A stretch of 64,000 nt of DNA from NCBI GenBank assembly GCA_019912315.1, contig JAIOJA010000040.1, positions 1 through 64,000 on the forward strand, given 5' to 3'. Positions 34,980-44,478 of this stretch are shown piece by piece; position 1 is the stretch's first letter, and each line of letters starts with the position of its first letter. Both the position numbers and the translations under genes were made by a program. The notes under the pieces were generated by a model that was not told the DNA's origin, did no database searches, and worked only from the letters and a program-made list of their open reading frames with translations. This stretch comes from Planctomycetota bacterium. Lineage in GTDB: Bacteria; Planctomycetota; UBA8742; UBA2392.

Positions 34980-35906
34980 ATGCGACGCCTTTTCGTTCCT
35001 GCCCTGCTAGTGCTTCTGGTGGCGCCGGGCGTCGCACAGGATACCCAGACGCCGCGCGAGTCGTTTCAGAAGTTCATCGACGCCGTGCAGATCAAAGAAG
35101 CCACCGAAGAAGAACGCACGGCGGCCTTTGATCGCTACTTCGACTTCGACACCTGGCTCGCCAACAAGCAGAAATCGGAAGACACGATCTACACCGAAGA
35201 CGAGCAAGGCGCGCTGAAAGCCGACTGGTACAGGGTCTTTCGCAGCGCCGAGTTCCGCCGGCGCTACTCGGAGAACGAAGTCGTTATCGAAGAAAGCAGC
35301 GTCAAGGGCGACAAGGCCGAGTTGACTCTCACCATCGGTAAACATACGCGAGTCATGCAGTTCCGTGTGCTGATGAAAAAGTCGGACGACGGCACACACT
35401 GGCGCTGGTACGACATACCGGTTGTTGAGGGGCCCCTGGGCCCCGCTTCACGACTCAAGGATCTGGAGAAAGCCCTCACGGACTTGCGCCTTGAGCGTGC
35501 AAGACTCAACGAAGTCGAACAGGCGCTGCTGGATGAGATCGCCAGGCTGCGCGCCGAACTGGCCGAGGAAGGCGCCGGCGACTCCCCGTACGCCACGCCG
35601 CGCTCGGTGGTTGAGACCGCCTGGCGAGCGATTGAAGCGAATGACCCCAGCGCGCTGCTTGACTGCCACACGGGCACACGGGTCACGGCGGCCGACGCCG
35701 ATTCCGTTAGATTGAACGTGCAGCGAACAAGCGAACGTCTGATGTCATGGGAGATTCTGGATTCCACGATCGACACGGATGACCCGGGCCAGGCGATCGT
35801 GCGCGTGCGCGTAAAGCTGCAACGCACCGGCGAGCCCGATGATCGCACCGTCAACGTGCGCGTTGTGCGGGCGGGAGACGTCTGGAAGATCGATGAAGAG
35901 CCGTAA
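34980..35906 (+). CDS. Exported protein with coiled coil and NTF2-like C-terminal part
   Basis: 308 residues from ATG 34980 (GGAGG upstream). Signal peptide M-R-R-L-F-V-P-A-L-L-V-L-L-V-A-P-G-V-A-Q. Residues 30-150 are an alpha+beta domain (E-S-F-Q-K-F-I-D-A-V near the start). Residues 155-200 form a Leu/Glu/Arg heptad coiled coil. From about 205 a second alpha+beta domain (S-V-V-E-T-A-W-R-A-I-E-A-N-D-P-S-A-L) looks NTF2/DUF4878-like. Probably periplasmic; function unknown. The NUDIX gene follows 19 bases later. Confidence 0.7.
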   Translation: MRRLFVPALLVLLVAPGVAQDTQTPRESFQKFIDAVQIKEATEEERTAAFDRYFDFDTWLANKQKSEDTIYTEDEQGALKADWYRVFRSAEFRRRYSENEVVIEESSVKGDKAELTLTIGKHTRVMQFRVLMKKSDDGTHWRWYDIPVVEGPLGPASRLKDLEKALTDLRLERARLNEVEQALLDEIARLRAELAEEGAGDSPYATPRSVVETAWRAIEANDPSALLDCHTGTRVTAADADSVRLNVQRTSERLMSWEILDSTIDTDDPGQAIVRVRVKLQRTGEPDDRTVNVRVVRAGDVWKIDEEP

Positions 35907-35925
35907 CAGACCATGAGGAACCGCT

Positions 35926-36348
35926 ATGCCTGACGCGCGGACAGCCGCCGGTTTTGTACTCGCGAACATTGACCACGGCGTCATGTACCTGCTGTTGCGC
36001 AGCGCGCGACACGGCGCGTGGCTGCCCCCCAAGGGGCACACGGAGCCCGGCGAAGCGCTCCTTGCCGGGGCCTTGCGCGAGACACGCGAAGAAACCGGCA
36101 TCGAAAGCGTACGCGTAGTGGACGGCTTTGAGCGCAGCTTTGAATACGATGTATCAGGCAAACGCGGGAAGTACCGCAAACGTGTGACCTACTACCTGGC
36201 CACTACGGACCAGACACGGCTCGCCCTCAGCGATGAGCACGATGACGCCGGCTGGTTTGCGCTGGATGAAGCCCTGGCGCGGGTTCAGTACCAGCAGATG
36301 CGCGACGTATTGAAGCAGGCGGACGCGTTTCTCGCCGACAGGGTCTAG
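35926..36348 (+). CDS. NUDIX hydrolase, Ap4A hydrolase-like
   Basis: 140 residues. An exact NUDIX box, G-x5-E-x7-R-E-x-x-E-E-x-G, starts at G-H-T-E-P-G-E and ends E-T-G-I. The N-terminus T-A-A-G-F-V-L and the W-L-P-P-K-G-H-T-E-P-G segment resemble bacterial/animal diadenosine tetraphosphatases. It would cleave nucleoside diphosphates linked to other moieties. Substrate is inferred from local resemblance only. Confidence 0.88.
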   Translation: MPDARTAAGFVLANIDHGVMYLLLRSARHGAWLPPKGHTEPGEALLAGALRETREETGIESVRVVDGFERSFEYDVSGKRGKYRKRVTYYLATTDQTRLALSDEHDDAGWFALDEALARVQYQQMRDVLKQADAFLADRV

Positions 36349-36365
36349 CCCACGTACTGAGCTTG

Positions 36366-38246
36366 CTATTCGTCGTCACCGGGCGGGGCGGACTCGGCCT
36401 CCGCGGTTTTCTTGACGCTCTCGGCCAGTTTCTTGGCCAGCCATTCCGCGGCGTCGCCGGCGCTGTAGATGTCCATGCGTCCCGGGCGCTTCAGGGGAGG
36501 ATTCAGCTTCTTCAGCAACGCTTCATCGTTCCAGTTGTCGATGATCGGCTGCGTCAGTTCACGCACGGTCAACTCGTCCTTGGCCAGTTTCACCATCTTG
36601 GCGCTGTGGCGCACGGCCTGCTCCATGTGCGTCCAGCTTTCCAGAATCTTGAGGGCCTGGGCCAGGTCCGCGTGAAGATCCGCCTGGGCCTCGGATTTCA
36701 ACTCGTCCTCCTGAAGCAGTCGGGCAATCAGAGCGTCGCCCGCCATGGCAATGAACTCGCCGCCGAGTTCCTTCGCCGTCGTCGCGACCAGGAAGGCGGC
36801 GTAGCGCGTCACCATGCGGTCGCCCGTGGTCAGCGCCTCCAGAAAAAAGCGCAGTGACGCTTCTTCGGTGAACGAGGTTCCGTCGAGGCGCAACTTTTCC
36901 TTTGCCATGCCAAGCGAGATGGCAAGGCGCTCGAGGTCGCCGCGCTTCAGGTGGTTGCGGTAGGACGTGATCAGCCCCTCTTCCGTCGGGTTCAGCTTGA
37001 GGTCGATGCCCGCCTTGACGTTTTCCAGAAGATTGCGGTGCGAGCGCGTCAGGTCTGTGTTCGCTAGGTATTCGCCCAGCCACTTGCTGGCCGCTTCGTC
37101 GTCACCCAGCCCGAAGGAAACGAACTGGACGTACTCGAATGCCTGCTGCCCGCGCATGACAAGCGGAATGTGCCGGGCTTCCAGCTCGGCGCAGGCGCGG
37201 TGCAAATCGGCGGCCTTGTTGATGAACTGGTTGTAGCGCGTCTTCGTTTCCGGGTCGTCCAATCCTTTCTTCAGGGCGCGGGCCTTGAAATCCCAGCACG
37301 CGGCCAGGGACTTGCGCGCCCTGAGTGCCATCTGCGGGTTGTCCTCCACGGTGACCAGGTCGTGCATCTTCTCGAAGTGGACGATGGCATCGTCGTAGAG
37401 TTCGTCGCTGAGGTATTTCGTCCCCGCCACCTGATGTGCGCTGAGCTTCTGAACCTGCGTAAGTTTTCCCCCCGCGAGCAGTTGTTCAATCAGTGTCTGA
37501 ACGTCCGCATTGCTGGAGGAGCGCGCGTAGACCTTCAACACGTCTTCAAAGTCAAACCCCAGCTCGGGCAGTTTCTGATTCGTCCAGGGTTTGATCATCT
37601 CAAGGACTTCTTTGGTGCGCGGCGGCTGGTACTGAAGGTAGACCTCGCATTTCAGCAGGATGGCGCGCAGGAAGTCGGGGCGTATTTCCAGGGCCTTGTC
37701 CAGGGCCTGCAGGGTTGCACGCGGACTCACGCCCTCGATCTGCATCAGGCGCGAGTACTCGACCTGTGCCAGCAGGAGATGCGGGTAGGCGAAATCGGGT
37801 GCGAGTTCGGCGGCTTCCCGCAGCAATTTCTGCGCTTCGGCGGCGTTCGGGTTGCCCGGCGGATAATACAGCAGCACGATCGAGTACAGGACCTTGAAGA
37901 TCGGCGAATTCGCCTGGGTGCCGCGCGAGTACTGGTCGAACAGCTTGCTCAGGGTCGAGCCGAAATCGAGTTCCGACGAAACATAGGCGAGTACAAGCTG
38001 TGCCATGGCGGACGTGTATTCGTGGCGCTCATTCTTACCCGTCGGGTTCTTGAGGTTGAAGACGTCGTGCTTGCTGCCCGGGTCGGTATTCGGGTACAGC
38101 GTTTTCAGGTACTTGTTGTAGTCAACGGGGATGCCGACGACCTCTTCTTCCGTCGGCTCGGGCTCGTCGGCAGGCTGCGAGTCCTGGGCGCACAGGGGCG
38201 CCGCCAACAGCAGCAGAAGCAATAGCGTGAACAGTCGCTTGGTCAT
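36366..38246 (-). CDS. Exported TPR-like helical protein
   Basis: 626 residues. Signal peptide (M-T-K-R-L-F-T-L-L-L-L-L-L-L-A-A-P-L-C-A). Acidic linker, then all-helical repeats, including A-L-D-K-A-L-E-I-R-P-D-F-L-R-A-I-L-L-K-C-E and F-A-Y-P-H-L-L-L-A-Q-V-E-Y, consistent with tetratricopeptide repeats. Its C-terminus is basic then acidic. Likely a periplasmic scaffold. Convergent with the NUDIX gene. Confidence 0.75.
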   Translation of the reverse strand: MTKRLFTLLLLLLLAAPLCAQDSQPADEPEPTEEEVVGIPVDYNKYLKTLYPNTDPGSKHDVFNLKNPTGKNERHEYTSAMAQLVLAYVSSELDFGSTLSKLFDQYSRGTQANSPIFKVLYSIVLLYYPPGNPNAAEAQKLLREAAELAPDFAYPHLLLAQVEYSRLMQIEGVSPRATLQALDKALEIRPDFLRAILLKCEVYLQYQPPRTKEVLEMIKPWTNQKLPELGFDFEDVLKVYARSSSNADVQTLIEQLLAGGKLTQVQKLSAHQVAGTKYLSDELYDDAIVHFEKMHDLVTVEDNPQMALRARKSLAACWDFKARALKKGLDDPETKTRYNQFINKAADLHRACAELEARHIPLVMRGQQAFEYVQFVSFGLGDDEAASKWLGEYLANTDLTRSHRNLLENVKAGIDLKLNPTEEGLITSYRNHLKRGDLERLAISLGMAKEKLRLDGTSFTEEASLRFFLEALTTGDRMVTRYAAFLVATTAKELGGEFIAMAGDALIARLLQEDELKSEAQADLHADLAQALKILESWTHMEQAVRHSAKMVKLAKDELTVRELTQPIIDNWNDEALLKKLNPPLKRPGRMDIYSAGDAAEWLAKKLAESVKKTAEAESAPPGDDE

Positions 38247-38351
38247 TACGCTCTCCGGCCCGGTTCAGGGGGCAGGTTTCAGGGAAACGCAGCTACGCAC
38301 GTTCGTTCCCCGGGCCTGACCTCTAACCTCTTGTCTACGTTCAATCGTCAC

Positions 38352-39455
38352 TTATGCGGCGATTTCTTCAAGCAGGTTGTAACGCGAATCACGTCTGCAC
38401 GGCACGCGCCCGGCGTCGGTGACCAGTTTGCGAACATCTTCTTCGCCCAGTTTCTGGGGCGTCCCGCTGCCCGCATCGTGGAAAATTCGTTCGTGCTCGT
38501 AGACGATCCCGTCCAGGTCATCCACGCCGTATCCAAGCGCAACCTGTGATAGTTTGAGCCCCGCACTGATCCAGTAACATTTCAGGTGCGGCACGTTGTC
38601 GAGCATCAGCCGGCTGACGGCGTACACTTTCAGGTCGGTCATGCCGCTTGCACGCCGGACACCGCGCAGGGCGTTGTTTTCCGGGTGGTAGGCCAACGGG
38701 ATGAACACCTGGAAGCCGCCGGTCTTGTCCTGAAAGTCGCGCACGCGCATCAGGTGATCGACACGGTCCTCGTCGCTTTCGATGTGCCCGTACAGCATCG
38801 TCACTTGCGTTTTCAGCCCCATCTCATGGGCGACGCCGTGAATTTCTAGGTAGCGGTCGGCGCCGATCTTGTTCGGGCAGATCTGTTTGCGCACGTGCTC
38901 GGCGAATATCTCCGCGCCGCCGCCGGTCAGGCTGGCGAGCCCGGCCTCGTGCATCTCGCGCATGACGGTCTTTACGTCCTTGCGGCTGATGCGGGCGAAC
39001 CAGTCGATCTCAACGCTGGTGAAGCCCTTCAACGCCGTGTCCGGCAGCACGCCCTTTAGCCCGCGCAGCATCTCAAGGTAGTAGTCGTACTTCAGGGCCG
39101 GGTGCAGCCCGCCAACGATGTGGAGTTCCTGGACGCGCTGGCCTTCGAACTGCTTCGCCCAGGTGACGATCTCGTCCACAGGCTTCGTGAAACTGCCGGG
39201 CTCACCGGGCTTGCGGTAGAAGCTGCAGAACTTGCAGGTGTCCCAGCACACGTTGCTGTAGTGCAGGTAGCGGTTCACTATGTACGTTGTGCGGTCGCCG
39301 TGCAGGCGCTCACGCACCAGGTTGGCCGCGTAGCCCAACGCCGCGATGTCCGCGGTCTTGAACAGGCGCAGCCCGTCCTTGGGCGTCAGGCGTTGCTGAT
39401 TCTCGACCTTGTCGATCAGGTCGGCAATGTCGCTGCTCGCAAACAGAGCGTTCAT
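38352..39455 (-). CDS. mqnE: Aminofutalosine synthase (radical SAM)
   Basis: 367 residues from ATG 39455. The cluster motif is C70-W-D-T-C74-K-F-C77, giving CxxxCxxC. Family blocks follow: G-G-L-H-P-x-L-x-x-x-Y-Y, F-T-S-V-E-I-D, T-G-G-G-A-E-I-F, T-M-L-Y-G-H-I-E-S, F-I-P-L-A-Y-H-P-E-N and Q-V-A-L-G-Y-G-V-D-D-L-D-G. These distinguish MqnE from MqnC. It joins the enolpyruvyl product of MqnA to AdoMet-derived adenosine in the futalosine menaquinone pathway. No other mqn genes are adjacent; the polyprenyl synthase in this window may supply the side chain. Confidence 0.93.
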   Translation of the reverse strand: MNALFASSDIADLIDKVENQQRLTPKDGLRLFKTADIAALGYAANLVRERLHGDRTTYIVNRYLHYSNVCWDTCKFCSFYRKPGEPGSFTKPVDEIVTWAKQFEGQRVQELHIVGGLHPALKYDYYLEMLRGLKGVLPDTALKGFTSVEIDWFARISRKDVKTVMREMHEAGLASLTGGGAEIFAEHVRKQICPNKIGADRYLEIHGVAHEMGLKTQVTMLYGHIESDEDRVDHLMRVRDFQDKTGGFQVFIPLAYHPENNALRGVRRASGMTDLKVYAVSRLMLDNVPHLKCYWISAGLKLSQVALGYGVDDLDGIVYEHERIFHDAGSGTPQKLGEEDVRKLVTDAGRVPCRRDSRYNLLEEIAA

Positions 39456-39571
39456 GGGACGGGAGTCTAGCAGCGCAAAACCGTCAGCCAAAGCCCCCGC
39501 ACGGTTGTTCAGGCCCCGCGGGGCGGTTACAGTGGCCGTACCCCGCGGTTGTCCCCGACAAGGACCAGGCA

Positions 39572-40183
39572 GTGAAACGTCTATCCATTCCCGCACTCGC
39601 GCTGGTTGCCCTGCTGGGCGGCTGCGCGGAATACAAGGAATACACCTACAAAGAGTTTTCTGTCAGCCGAGAACAGGCCTACCAGTCGATGGTCAGCATT
39701 CTGACCGAAGAGGGCTACCCGATCGCGGAGCTTGAGGAAAACTACGTCAACGATCTGCCGGAAATCTACATTGAGACGGAATGGAACCTGCGGCAGACGG
39801 GCAGCCCCTACCAGGGAAACGACATGCGTCGAAAGGCCTACGTCAAGGTCACTACGGTCTACTCCGAGCGCAAACCGTTTGAGTACCAGCCCCTCGACGA
39901 CATGGACGGCGAGCGCATGAATGAGAAGAAGGCGAAGGTTGAGGAAGACAAGAAGGCCGGGCTTGAGCAGACCCGCATCGGCGTTGCCGTGCGTCTTGAG
40001 CGACGCAGCGACATCAACCGCCCCCTTGAGGCCGACTGGTACTACGACGGCCCGGACAACTACGAGGCCGCCGCCCTGATGGGTCGTTTCGAGGCCGCAT
40101 GGGGTGAAAAGAAACACGGCGGGTCCACAGAGCCCAGTGCCAAGGGTATTAAGCAGAAACGGGAAGAGCTGGAAAAAAGATGA
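39572..40183 (+). CDS. Lipoprotein of unknown function
   Basis: 203 residues from GTG 39572. Lipobox L-L-G-G-C (Cys at 18). The mature part has strands (Y-T-Y-K-E-F-S-V-S-R-E-Q-A-Y) and a long charged helical stretch (M-N-E-K-K-A-K-V-E-E-D-K-K). No family recognised. First gene of an overlapping three-gene set; its stop overlaps the next start by ATGA. Confidence 0.75.
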   Translation: MKRLSIPALALVALLGGCAEYKEYTYKEFSVSREQAYQSMVSILTEEGYPIAELEENYVNDLPEIYIETEWNLRQTGSPYQGNDMRRKAYVKVTTVYSERKPFEYQPLDDMDGERMNEKKAKVEEDKKAGLEQTRIGVAVRLERRSDINRPLEADWYYDGPDNYEAAALMGRFEAAWGEKKHGGSTEPSAKGIKQKREELEKR

Positions 40184-40587
40184 GCGAAGACAACGCAGAC
40201 AAGCCGAAGATTATCGTCGATTCTGACTGGAAAGAGCAGGCGGCCCGCGAGAAGGAAAAGCTGGCCCAGGAAGTCGCCCCTGAAGACAAGCGCGAACTGC
40301 CGCCCGCGGACTTCGTGACACACTGTGCGTCTCTGGCGACCCAGGCCATGATTTTTATGGGTGCAATCGCCAACCCCATGACCGGCCAGGCGGACATCGA
40401 CTTTGACCAGGCGCGCTACGTGATCGACACTCTGGACATGTTGAAGGAAAAGACCGAGGGCAACCTCAAGCCGGATGAAGCGGACGCCCTCGAAAGCCTG
40501 CGCGGCGAGTTGAAGATGATCTGGGTGCAGGCCCGCAAGCACTACGGTCTGGATGACGCGGGGCCTGGGGGCGCCGACAAAAAGTGA
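40180..40587 (+). CDS. DUF1844 protein
   Basis: 135 residues. The phrases F-V-T-H-C-A-S-L-A-T-Q-A-M-I-F-M-G and A-R-Y-V-I-D-T-L-D-M-L-K-E-K-T-E-G-N-L identify DUF1844, a small helical family. Cytoplasmic, function unknown. ATGA overlap upstream and GTGA overlap downstream show translational coupling. Confidence 0.88.
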   Translation: MSEDNADKPKIIVDSDWKEQAAREKEKLAQEVAPEDKRELPPADFVTHCASLATQAMIFMGAIANPMTGQADIDFDQARYVIDTLDMLKEKTEGNLKPDEADALESLRGELKMIWVQARKHYGLDDAGPGGADKK

Positions 40588-42140
40588 AGCACACATGCCT
40601 GCTGGTCACCGCACTGCTGCTGACCTGCTGTGGCGGCGGCGCTGACAATACGCCCGCGCCGCCCCCAGTGCCCCGAAAGAGCCGCCTGGCGGCTTTCGAC
40701 ACAGGCGGGCTGGATGCGGGGCTGACCCTGCCCGATTTCACGGACTACTGGACACTGTCCGAGCAGCGCAACGGGAACTCGTACCCCGTGAAGGCGGACG
40801 TCACGGACGAGGCGGTCATGGTACTGCGCCTGGGCGCCGACGGCGCCTTCGCCGCCAACAGCGGCGAGTGGGTCGTCGAGTCCCTGCCGACGATCGGGCG
40901 CAAAATGGAGGCGCTGGGCAAGAAATTCTGGAACAGCGAAAAAAAGGCGAGCGCCGCGGCCATCATTCTGTTCGCTGATGTCGGTGCGCCTTACGTGAGT
41001 TTGCTGGAACTCTGCCGCGAGCTTGTGGACCTTCAGGTACGGAACCTGTGGCTTGTGACGCGAGATCGCCGGGACGACGCCGCGCGCCTGCTGCCCCTTA
41101 AAGTGGACACCGACCAGCTTTTCCGTGAATGGTACTTTCTTGCCCCGGAAGAGATCGCGACGACGTTGATCGTTGACGCGGACGGCATCCGCCCTCGCGC
41201 AGGCGGCGCGAACATTGACCTCAAAGCCCCACTGTCTCCGGAAAACGCCAGGGCGCTTGCCGGCGCTACCCGCGTCCAGTTCGTGCTCGCTGCTGACGCC
41301 GATGTAGGGCGCTTCGCGACAGCGGCGAACCTGGCGGCGCCGGTCGGCTACGTGGATGTGGAGCCCTTCTGGCCCGTCCTCGACATGCCCCACGACAACG
41401 AGCCCTTGCGCGTCAAGCGCGAACTGGTCGAGTTCGATGACGACCTCGGCATCGCCGCCGGAATGGACCTGCCGACCCTCAATGAATACTGGCGCGCCGT
41501 CGCGAGCGGCGAACGCCTGCCGGCACCGGTTGAGATCGATGACGAATCACCGTTGCTGGGTCTGCGGGTCGCGTCGGACGGACGTTTTTCGACACGGGCG
41601 CGCGGCGAGCCGGAATGGACCATGCACCAGGACGACATGGGGTTCATCCAAGCTTTGCAGCGCAACGCCGGTGAGATCGACTTCGACACCGGTGTCGGCA
41701 CGTTGCAGCTTGTGCTGGCCGTTGAGCGCAAAACCTCCTGGGAGACTTTTCTGGGCGTACTGGAGATCGCCGCTTCTTCGGGCGTACACCGCATTTTCGT
41801 TGTCACGAATGATGTTGTGGGACCGACCCCGCGCCTGCTGGACCTGAGCCTGCCTATTGGCGGCGGGCTGGAAAATGCGGTCCCTGCAAAGGTCGACCTG
41901 ACGCGCAGGGGGATCGCGGCGGACGGGAACTACACCGTGAAGTTCAGCATCGATGGCAAAACCCACGAATACTCCGGTGCGCGCTTTGCTTCCTCGCTGA
42001 CGGACTGGACGGCCGGGCGCCAATCCGACCCGGACGTCCTGCTGGTCAGGATGCCGCGGGACGAACCATTCGAGACGCTGTTCACGATCTTGAACGCCAC
42101 CGCCTGGCTGGGCATGAACGGAATCCGCATCGGGGGCTGA
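40584..42140 (+). CDS. Lipoprotein with tandem ExbD/TolR-like domains
   Basis: 518 residues from GTG 40584. Lipobox L-L-L-T-C with a following C-G-G-G. Two segments resemble the periplasmic domain of ExbD/TolR. One (about 70-155) reads V-M-V-L-R-L-G-A-D-G then L-L-E-L-C-R-E-L-V-D-L-Q-V-R-N-L-W-L-V-T. The second (about 325-410) reads L-L-G-L-R-V-A-S-D-G then V-L-E-I-A-A-S-S-G-V-H-R-I-F-V-V-T. No ExbD N-terminal membrane helix is present; the lipid anchor replaces it. Domain assignment is by pattern, not alignment. Confidence 0.6.
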   Translation: MKHTCLLVTALLLTCCGGGADNTPAPPPVPRKSRLAAFDTGGLDAGLTLPDFTDYWTLSEQRNGNSYPVKADVTDEAVMVLRLGADGAFAANSGEWVVESLPTIGRKMEALGKKFWNSEKKASAAAIILFADVGAPYVSLLELCRELVDLQVRNLWLVTRDRRDDAARLLPLKVDTDQLFREWYFLAPEEIATTLIVDADGIRPRAGGANIDLKAPLSPENARALAGATRVQFVLAADADVGRFATAANLAAPVGYVDVEPFWPVLDMPHDNEPLRVKRELVEFDDDLGIAAGMDLPTLNEYWRAVASGERLPAPVEIDDESPLLGLRVASDGRFSTRARGEPEWTMHQDDMGFIQALQRNAGEIDFDTGVGTLQLVLAVERKTSWETFLGVLEIAASSGVHRIFVVTNDVVGPTPRLLDLSLPIGGGLENAVPAKVDLTRRGIAADGNYTVKFSIDGKTHEYSGARFASSLTDWTAGRQSDPDVLLVRMPRDEPFETLFTILNATAWLGMNGIRIGG

Positions 42141-42186
42141 CTTCCTGCGGGCTGCTGCTAAATTGTGAACCTCACGGAGGACAACT

Positions 42187-43032
42187 GTGAAGATCGCATT
42201 TCATGGGCAGCGCGGCTCTTATGCCGAGGCTGCCGCGGCGTGGATGTACGCCGACCGGGACATCGCCACGGTCCCCTGCAATACAGCGCAGGGAGTGTTC
42301 GACGCGCTGGCCGACGATCATTGCCAGTACGGAATCGTGCGGGTTGAGAACTCCGAGTGGGGTATCAGCCACGAAATCCTGGACCTGCTGCGCGCCACGC
42401 GGACTTACTTCGTACGCGAGACGCGGTTCCATGAGCGCTACAACGTGGCGGGTCAGACCGGCGCCGACGTAAACAGCGTCAAGCGCGTCTACGCGCACCC
42501 CGCCATCCTCAACCTGTGCAGCGCCTATCTGAGCCGCCTCACGGATGTGGAGTTGATCGCGCGCTACGACAGCGCCGAATCCATGGCCGGCATGGTACAG
42601 CGTGGCGACAAGGACGAGGCAACCGTCGTAAGCGACTTCGCCGCGAGCATCTTCGGGCTGAAGGTGCTCAAGCCAAGTATTGAGAACAGCGTCACCGGCG
42701 TGACGCGATTTGTCTCCCTTAGCAAGACCAAGGCTGTGCCCGCCGATGGCGCGGCTAGTGTGGCGACGACCGTGATGTTCGAGTTGAAGCACCAGCCGGG
42801 CGCACTGATGGACGCACTGGGTGCTTTCCGCAGCCACGCCATAAACCTGACGAACGTGTTCGCCCGGCCGAACCGGGCCAACAAGTGGGACTATACAGTG
42901 TACGTGGAATTCCACGGACGCTTTGACGATGAGAATATCCGTACCGCCCTGGCCGAGTTGCGCAAACACACCACGTACCTGCAGATGGTCGGCAGCTACG
43001 ACAGTGTGGAGGCGCACAAGGCCTCCGCTTGA
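42187..43032 (+). CDS. pheA: Prephenate dehydratase (ACT-regulated)
   Basis: 281 residues from GTG 42187 (GGAGGA upstream). The catalytic domain opens with K-I-A-F-H-G-Q-R-G-S-Y-A-E and contains the T-R-F triad at 173-175 (V-T-R-F-V-S-L). A C-terminal ACT domain (about 195-275) has H-Q-P-G-A-L-M-D-A-L, so phenylalanine feedback is expected. No chorismate mutase domain, unlike E. coli PheA. It may act on prephenate or arogenate; the adjacent aminotransferase makes either route possible. Confidence 0.9.
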   Translation: MKIAFHGQRGSYAEAAAAWMYADRDIATVPCNTAQGVFDALADDHCQYGIVRVENSEWGISHEILDLLRATRTYFVRETRFHERYNVAGQTGADVNSVKRVYAHPAILNLCSAYLSRLTDVELIARYDSAESMAGMVQRGDKDEATVVSDFAASIFGLKVLKPSIENSVTGVTRFVSLSKTKAVPADGAASVATTVMFELKHQPGALMDALGAFRSHAINLTNVFARPNRANKWDYTVYVEFHGRFDDENIRTALAELRKHTTYLQMVGSYDSVEAHKASA

Positions 43033-43081
43033 GGGTGCGGCGCAGCTTCCGGAGTTGCGCTGAACCCGTGGAGCCATAGAG

Positions 43082-44284
43082 ATGCCTGAGCTGAAGCTGG
43101 CCGCCCGTGTGGGGCGGATTCAACCATCCGCAACGTTGGCACTGACGGCCCGCGCCAAAGCTCTTCGGGCTGAGGGGCAGGACGTGATCGCGCTGACCGC
43201 GGGCGAGCCCGACTTCGAAACGCCGATCGCCATCCGCAACGCGGCCATCGACGCACTGAAAGCCAGGGGCATTGTCGACAGATACACGCCGGCTTCCGGT
43301 TTGCCGCAGGTGCGCAAGGCCGTGGCCGACAAGTTCAAGCGCGACAACGGGTTGGACTACACGCCAGAGCAGGTGATGGTCAGCTGCGGCGCGAAGCACA
43401 ACTGTTTCAACGTGATCGCCGCGCTGGTCGATGACGGCGACGAGGTGATCATCCCGGCGCCCTACTGGGTCAGCTACCCGGAGATGGTCAATTTCTTTGG
43501 CGGCAGGCCGGTTGTCGTTGACACGTCAAGTACGGGATTCGTGCTGACAGCGGACGCGCTCAAGAAGGCCATCACGCCGAAGACCAAGCTTGTGCTGCTG
43601 AACTCGCCCGGCAACCCGACCGGTACTGTCTGGTCCCGTGAAGCACAGCAGGCTCTCGCGGACGTATTGAAAGACACCAGTGTCTACGCCCTGTCTGACG
43701 AGATCTACGAGAAGCTTGTGTACGACGGCGAGCACGTGAGCTTCGCGTCGCTGAGCCAGGACGCCTTTGAGCGCACCATTACCGTCAACGGCGTTGCCAA
43801 GGCCTACGCCATGACCGGCTGGCGCATCGGCTATGCGGGTGGGCCGATGCCGATCATCGCCGCCATGGGTGCTTTGCAAAGCCACAGCACCAGCAACCCG
43901 GCGACGGTCGCCCAGCTTGCGACACTGACAGCACTGGCCGGCGATCCGGTCGAGCTGCCCACCTGGAAAAAGAACTTTGTGACGCGCCGCGACATGATGG
44001 TGGACGGGCTCAACGCCACGACCGGCGTGAAGTGCGACAGGCCGGGTGGCGCGTTCTATGTGTTTCCGGACTTCCGGGAGTGGCTCGGCAAGCGCCACGG
44101 CGATCTGGTGCTCAAGGACGATGCGATAATCTGCGAGGCGTTGCTTACGCGCGCGCTGGTCGGCGGCGTGCCGGGCAGTGAATTCGGCGCGCCGGGTTTT
44201 GTTCGCTTCAGTTATGCTGAATCCGACGACAACATCCGCAAAGCTGTTGAGCGAATCCAGAAGTTTGGCAGCGAACTGACTTAG
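43082..44284 (+). CDS. Class I aspartate/prephenate aminotransferase (type Ib)
   Basis: 400 residues. PLP-dependent fold type I, with the catalytic Lys240 in V-N-G-V-A-K-A-Y-A-M-T-G-W-R-I-G-Y. Other marks are L-T-A-G-E-P-D-F-x-T-P, N-S-P-G-N-P-T-G-T-V and the C-terminal R-F-S-Y-A binding the substrate carboxylate. This is the AspAT Ib subgroup. Its position 49 bases after pheA suggests it transaminates phenylpyruvate or prephenate in phenylalanine/tyrosine synthesis, besides aspartate. Confidence 0.9.
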   Translation: MPELKLAARVGRIQPSATLALTARAKALRAEGQDVIALTAGEPDFETPIAIRNAAIDALKARGIVDRYTPASGLPQVRKAVADKFKRDNGLDYTPEQVMVSCGAKHNCFNVIAALVDDGDEVIIPAPYWVSYPEMVNFFGGRPVVVDTSSTGFVLTADALKKAITPKTKLVLLNSPGNPTGTVWSREAQQALADVLKDTSVYALSDEIYEKLVYDGEHVSFASLSQDAFERTITVNGVAKAYAMTGWRIGYAGGPMPIIAAMGALQSHSTSNPATVAQLATLTALAGDPVELPTWKKNFVTRRDMMVDGLNATTGVKCDRPGGAFYVFPDFREWLGKRHGDLVLKDDAIICEALLTRALVGGVPGSEFGAPGFVRFSYAESDDNIRKAVERIQKFGSELT

Positions 44285-44292
44285 AGTTCCAC

Positions 44293-44478
44293 ATGCGTGA
44301 TGCAGAAGCTGAAAAGGAGCTGGATGAGTCCGCGGGGTTGTTGGCCCTGAAGTTCTTTGCGCTTCTGATGGTCGGCCTTGCACTCGGATTCTGCGTTTAC
44401 GAGTTTCTTCAGCCGCCGGAAAGCTTGCCGGGCCTGATTGTCGTCCCGCACCCACTGGTTTATCTGTTCGGACCTTGA
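44293..44478 (+). CDS. Small single-span membrane protein
   Basis: 61 residues, start 8 bases after the aminotransferase stop. One hydrophobic segment at about 16-38, acidic N-terminus. No family recognised. Probably co-translated with the upstream gene. Confidence 0.5.
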   Translation: MRDAEAEKELDESAGLLALKFFALLMVGLALGFCVYEFLQPPESLPGLIVVPHPLVYLFGP

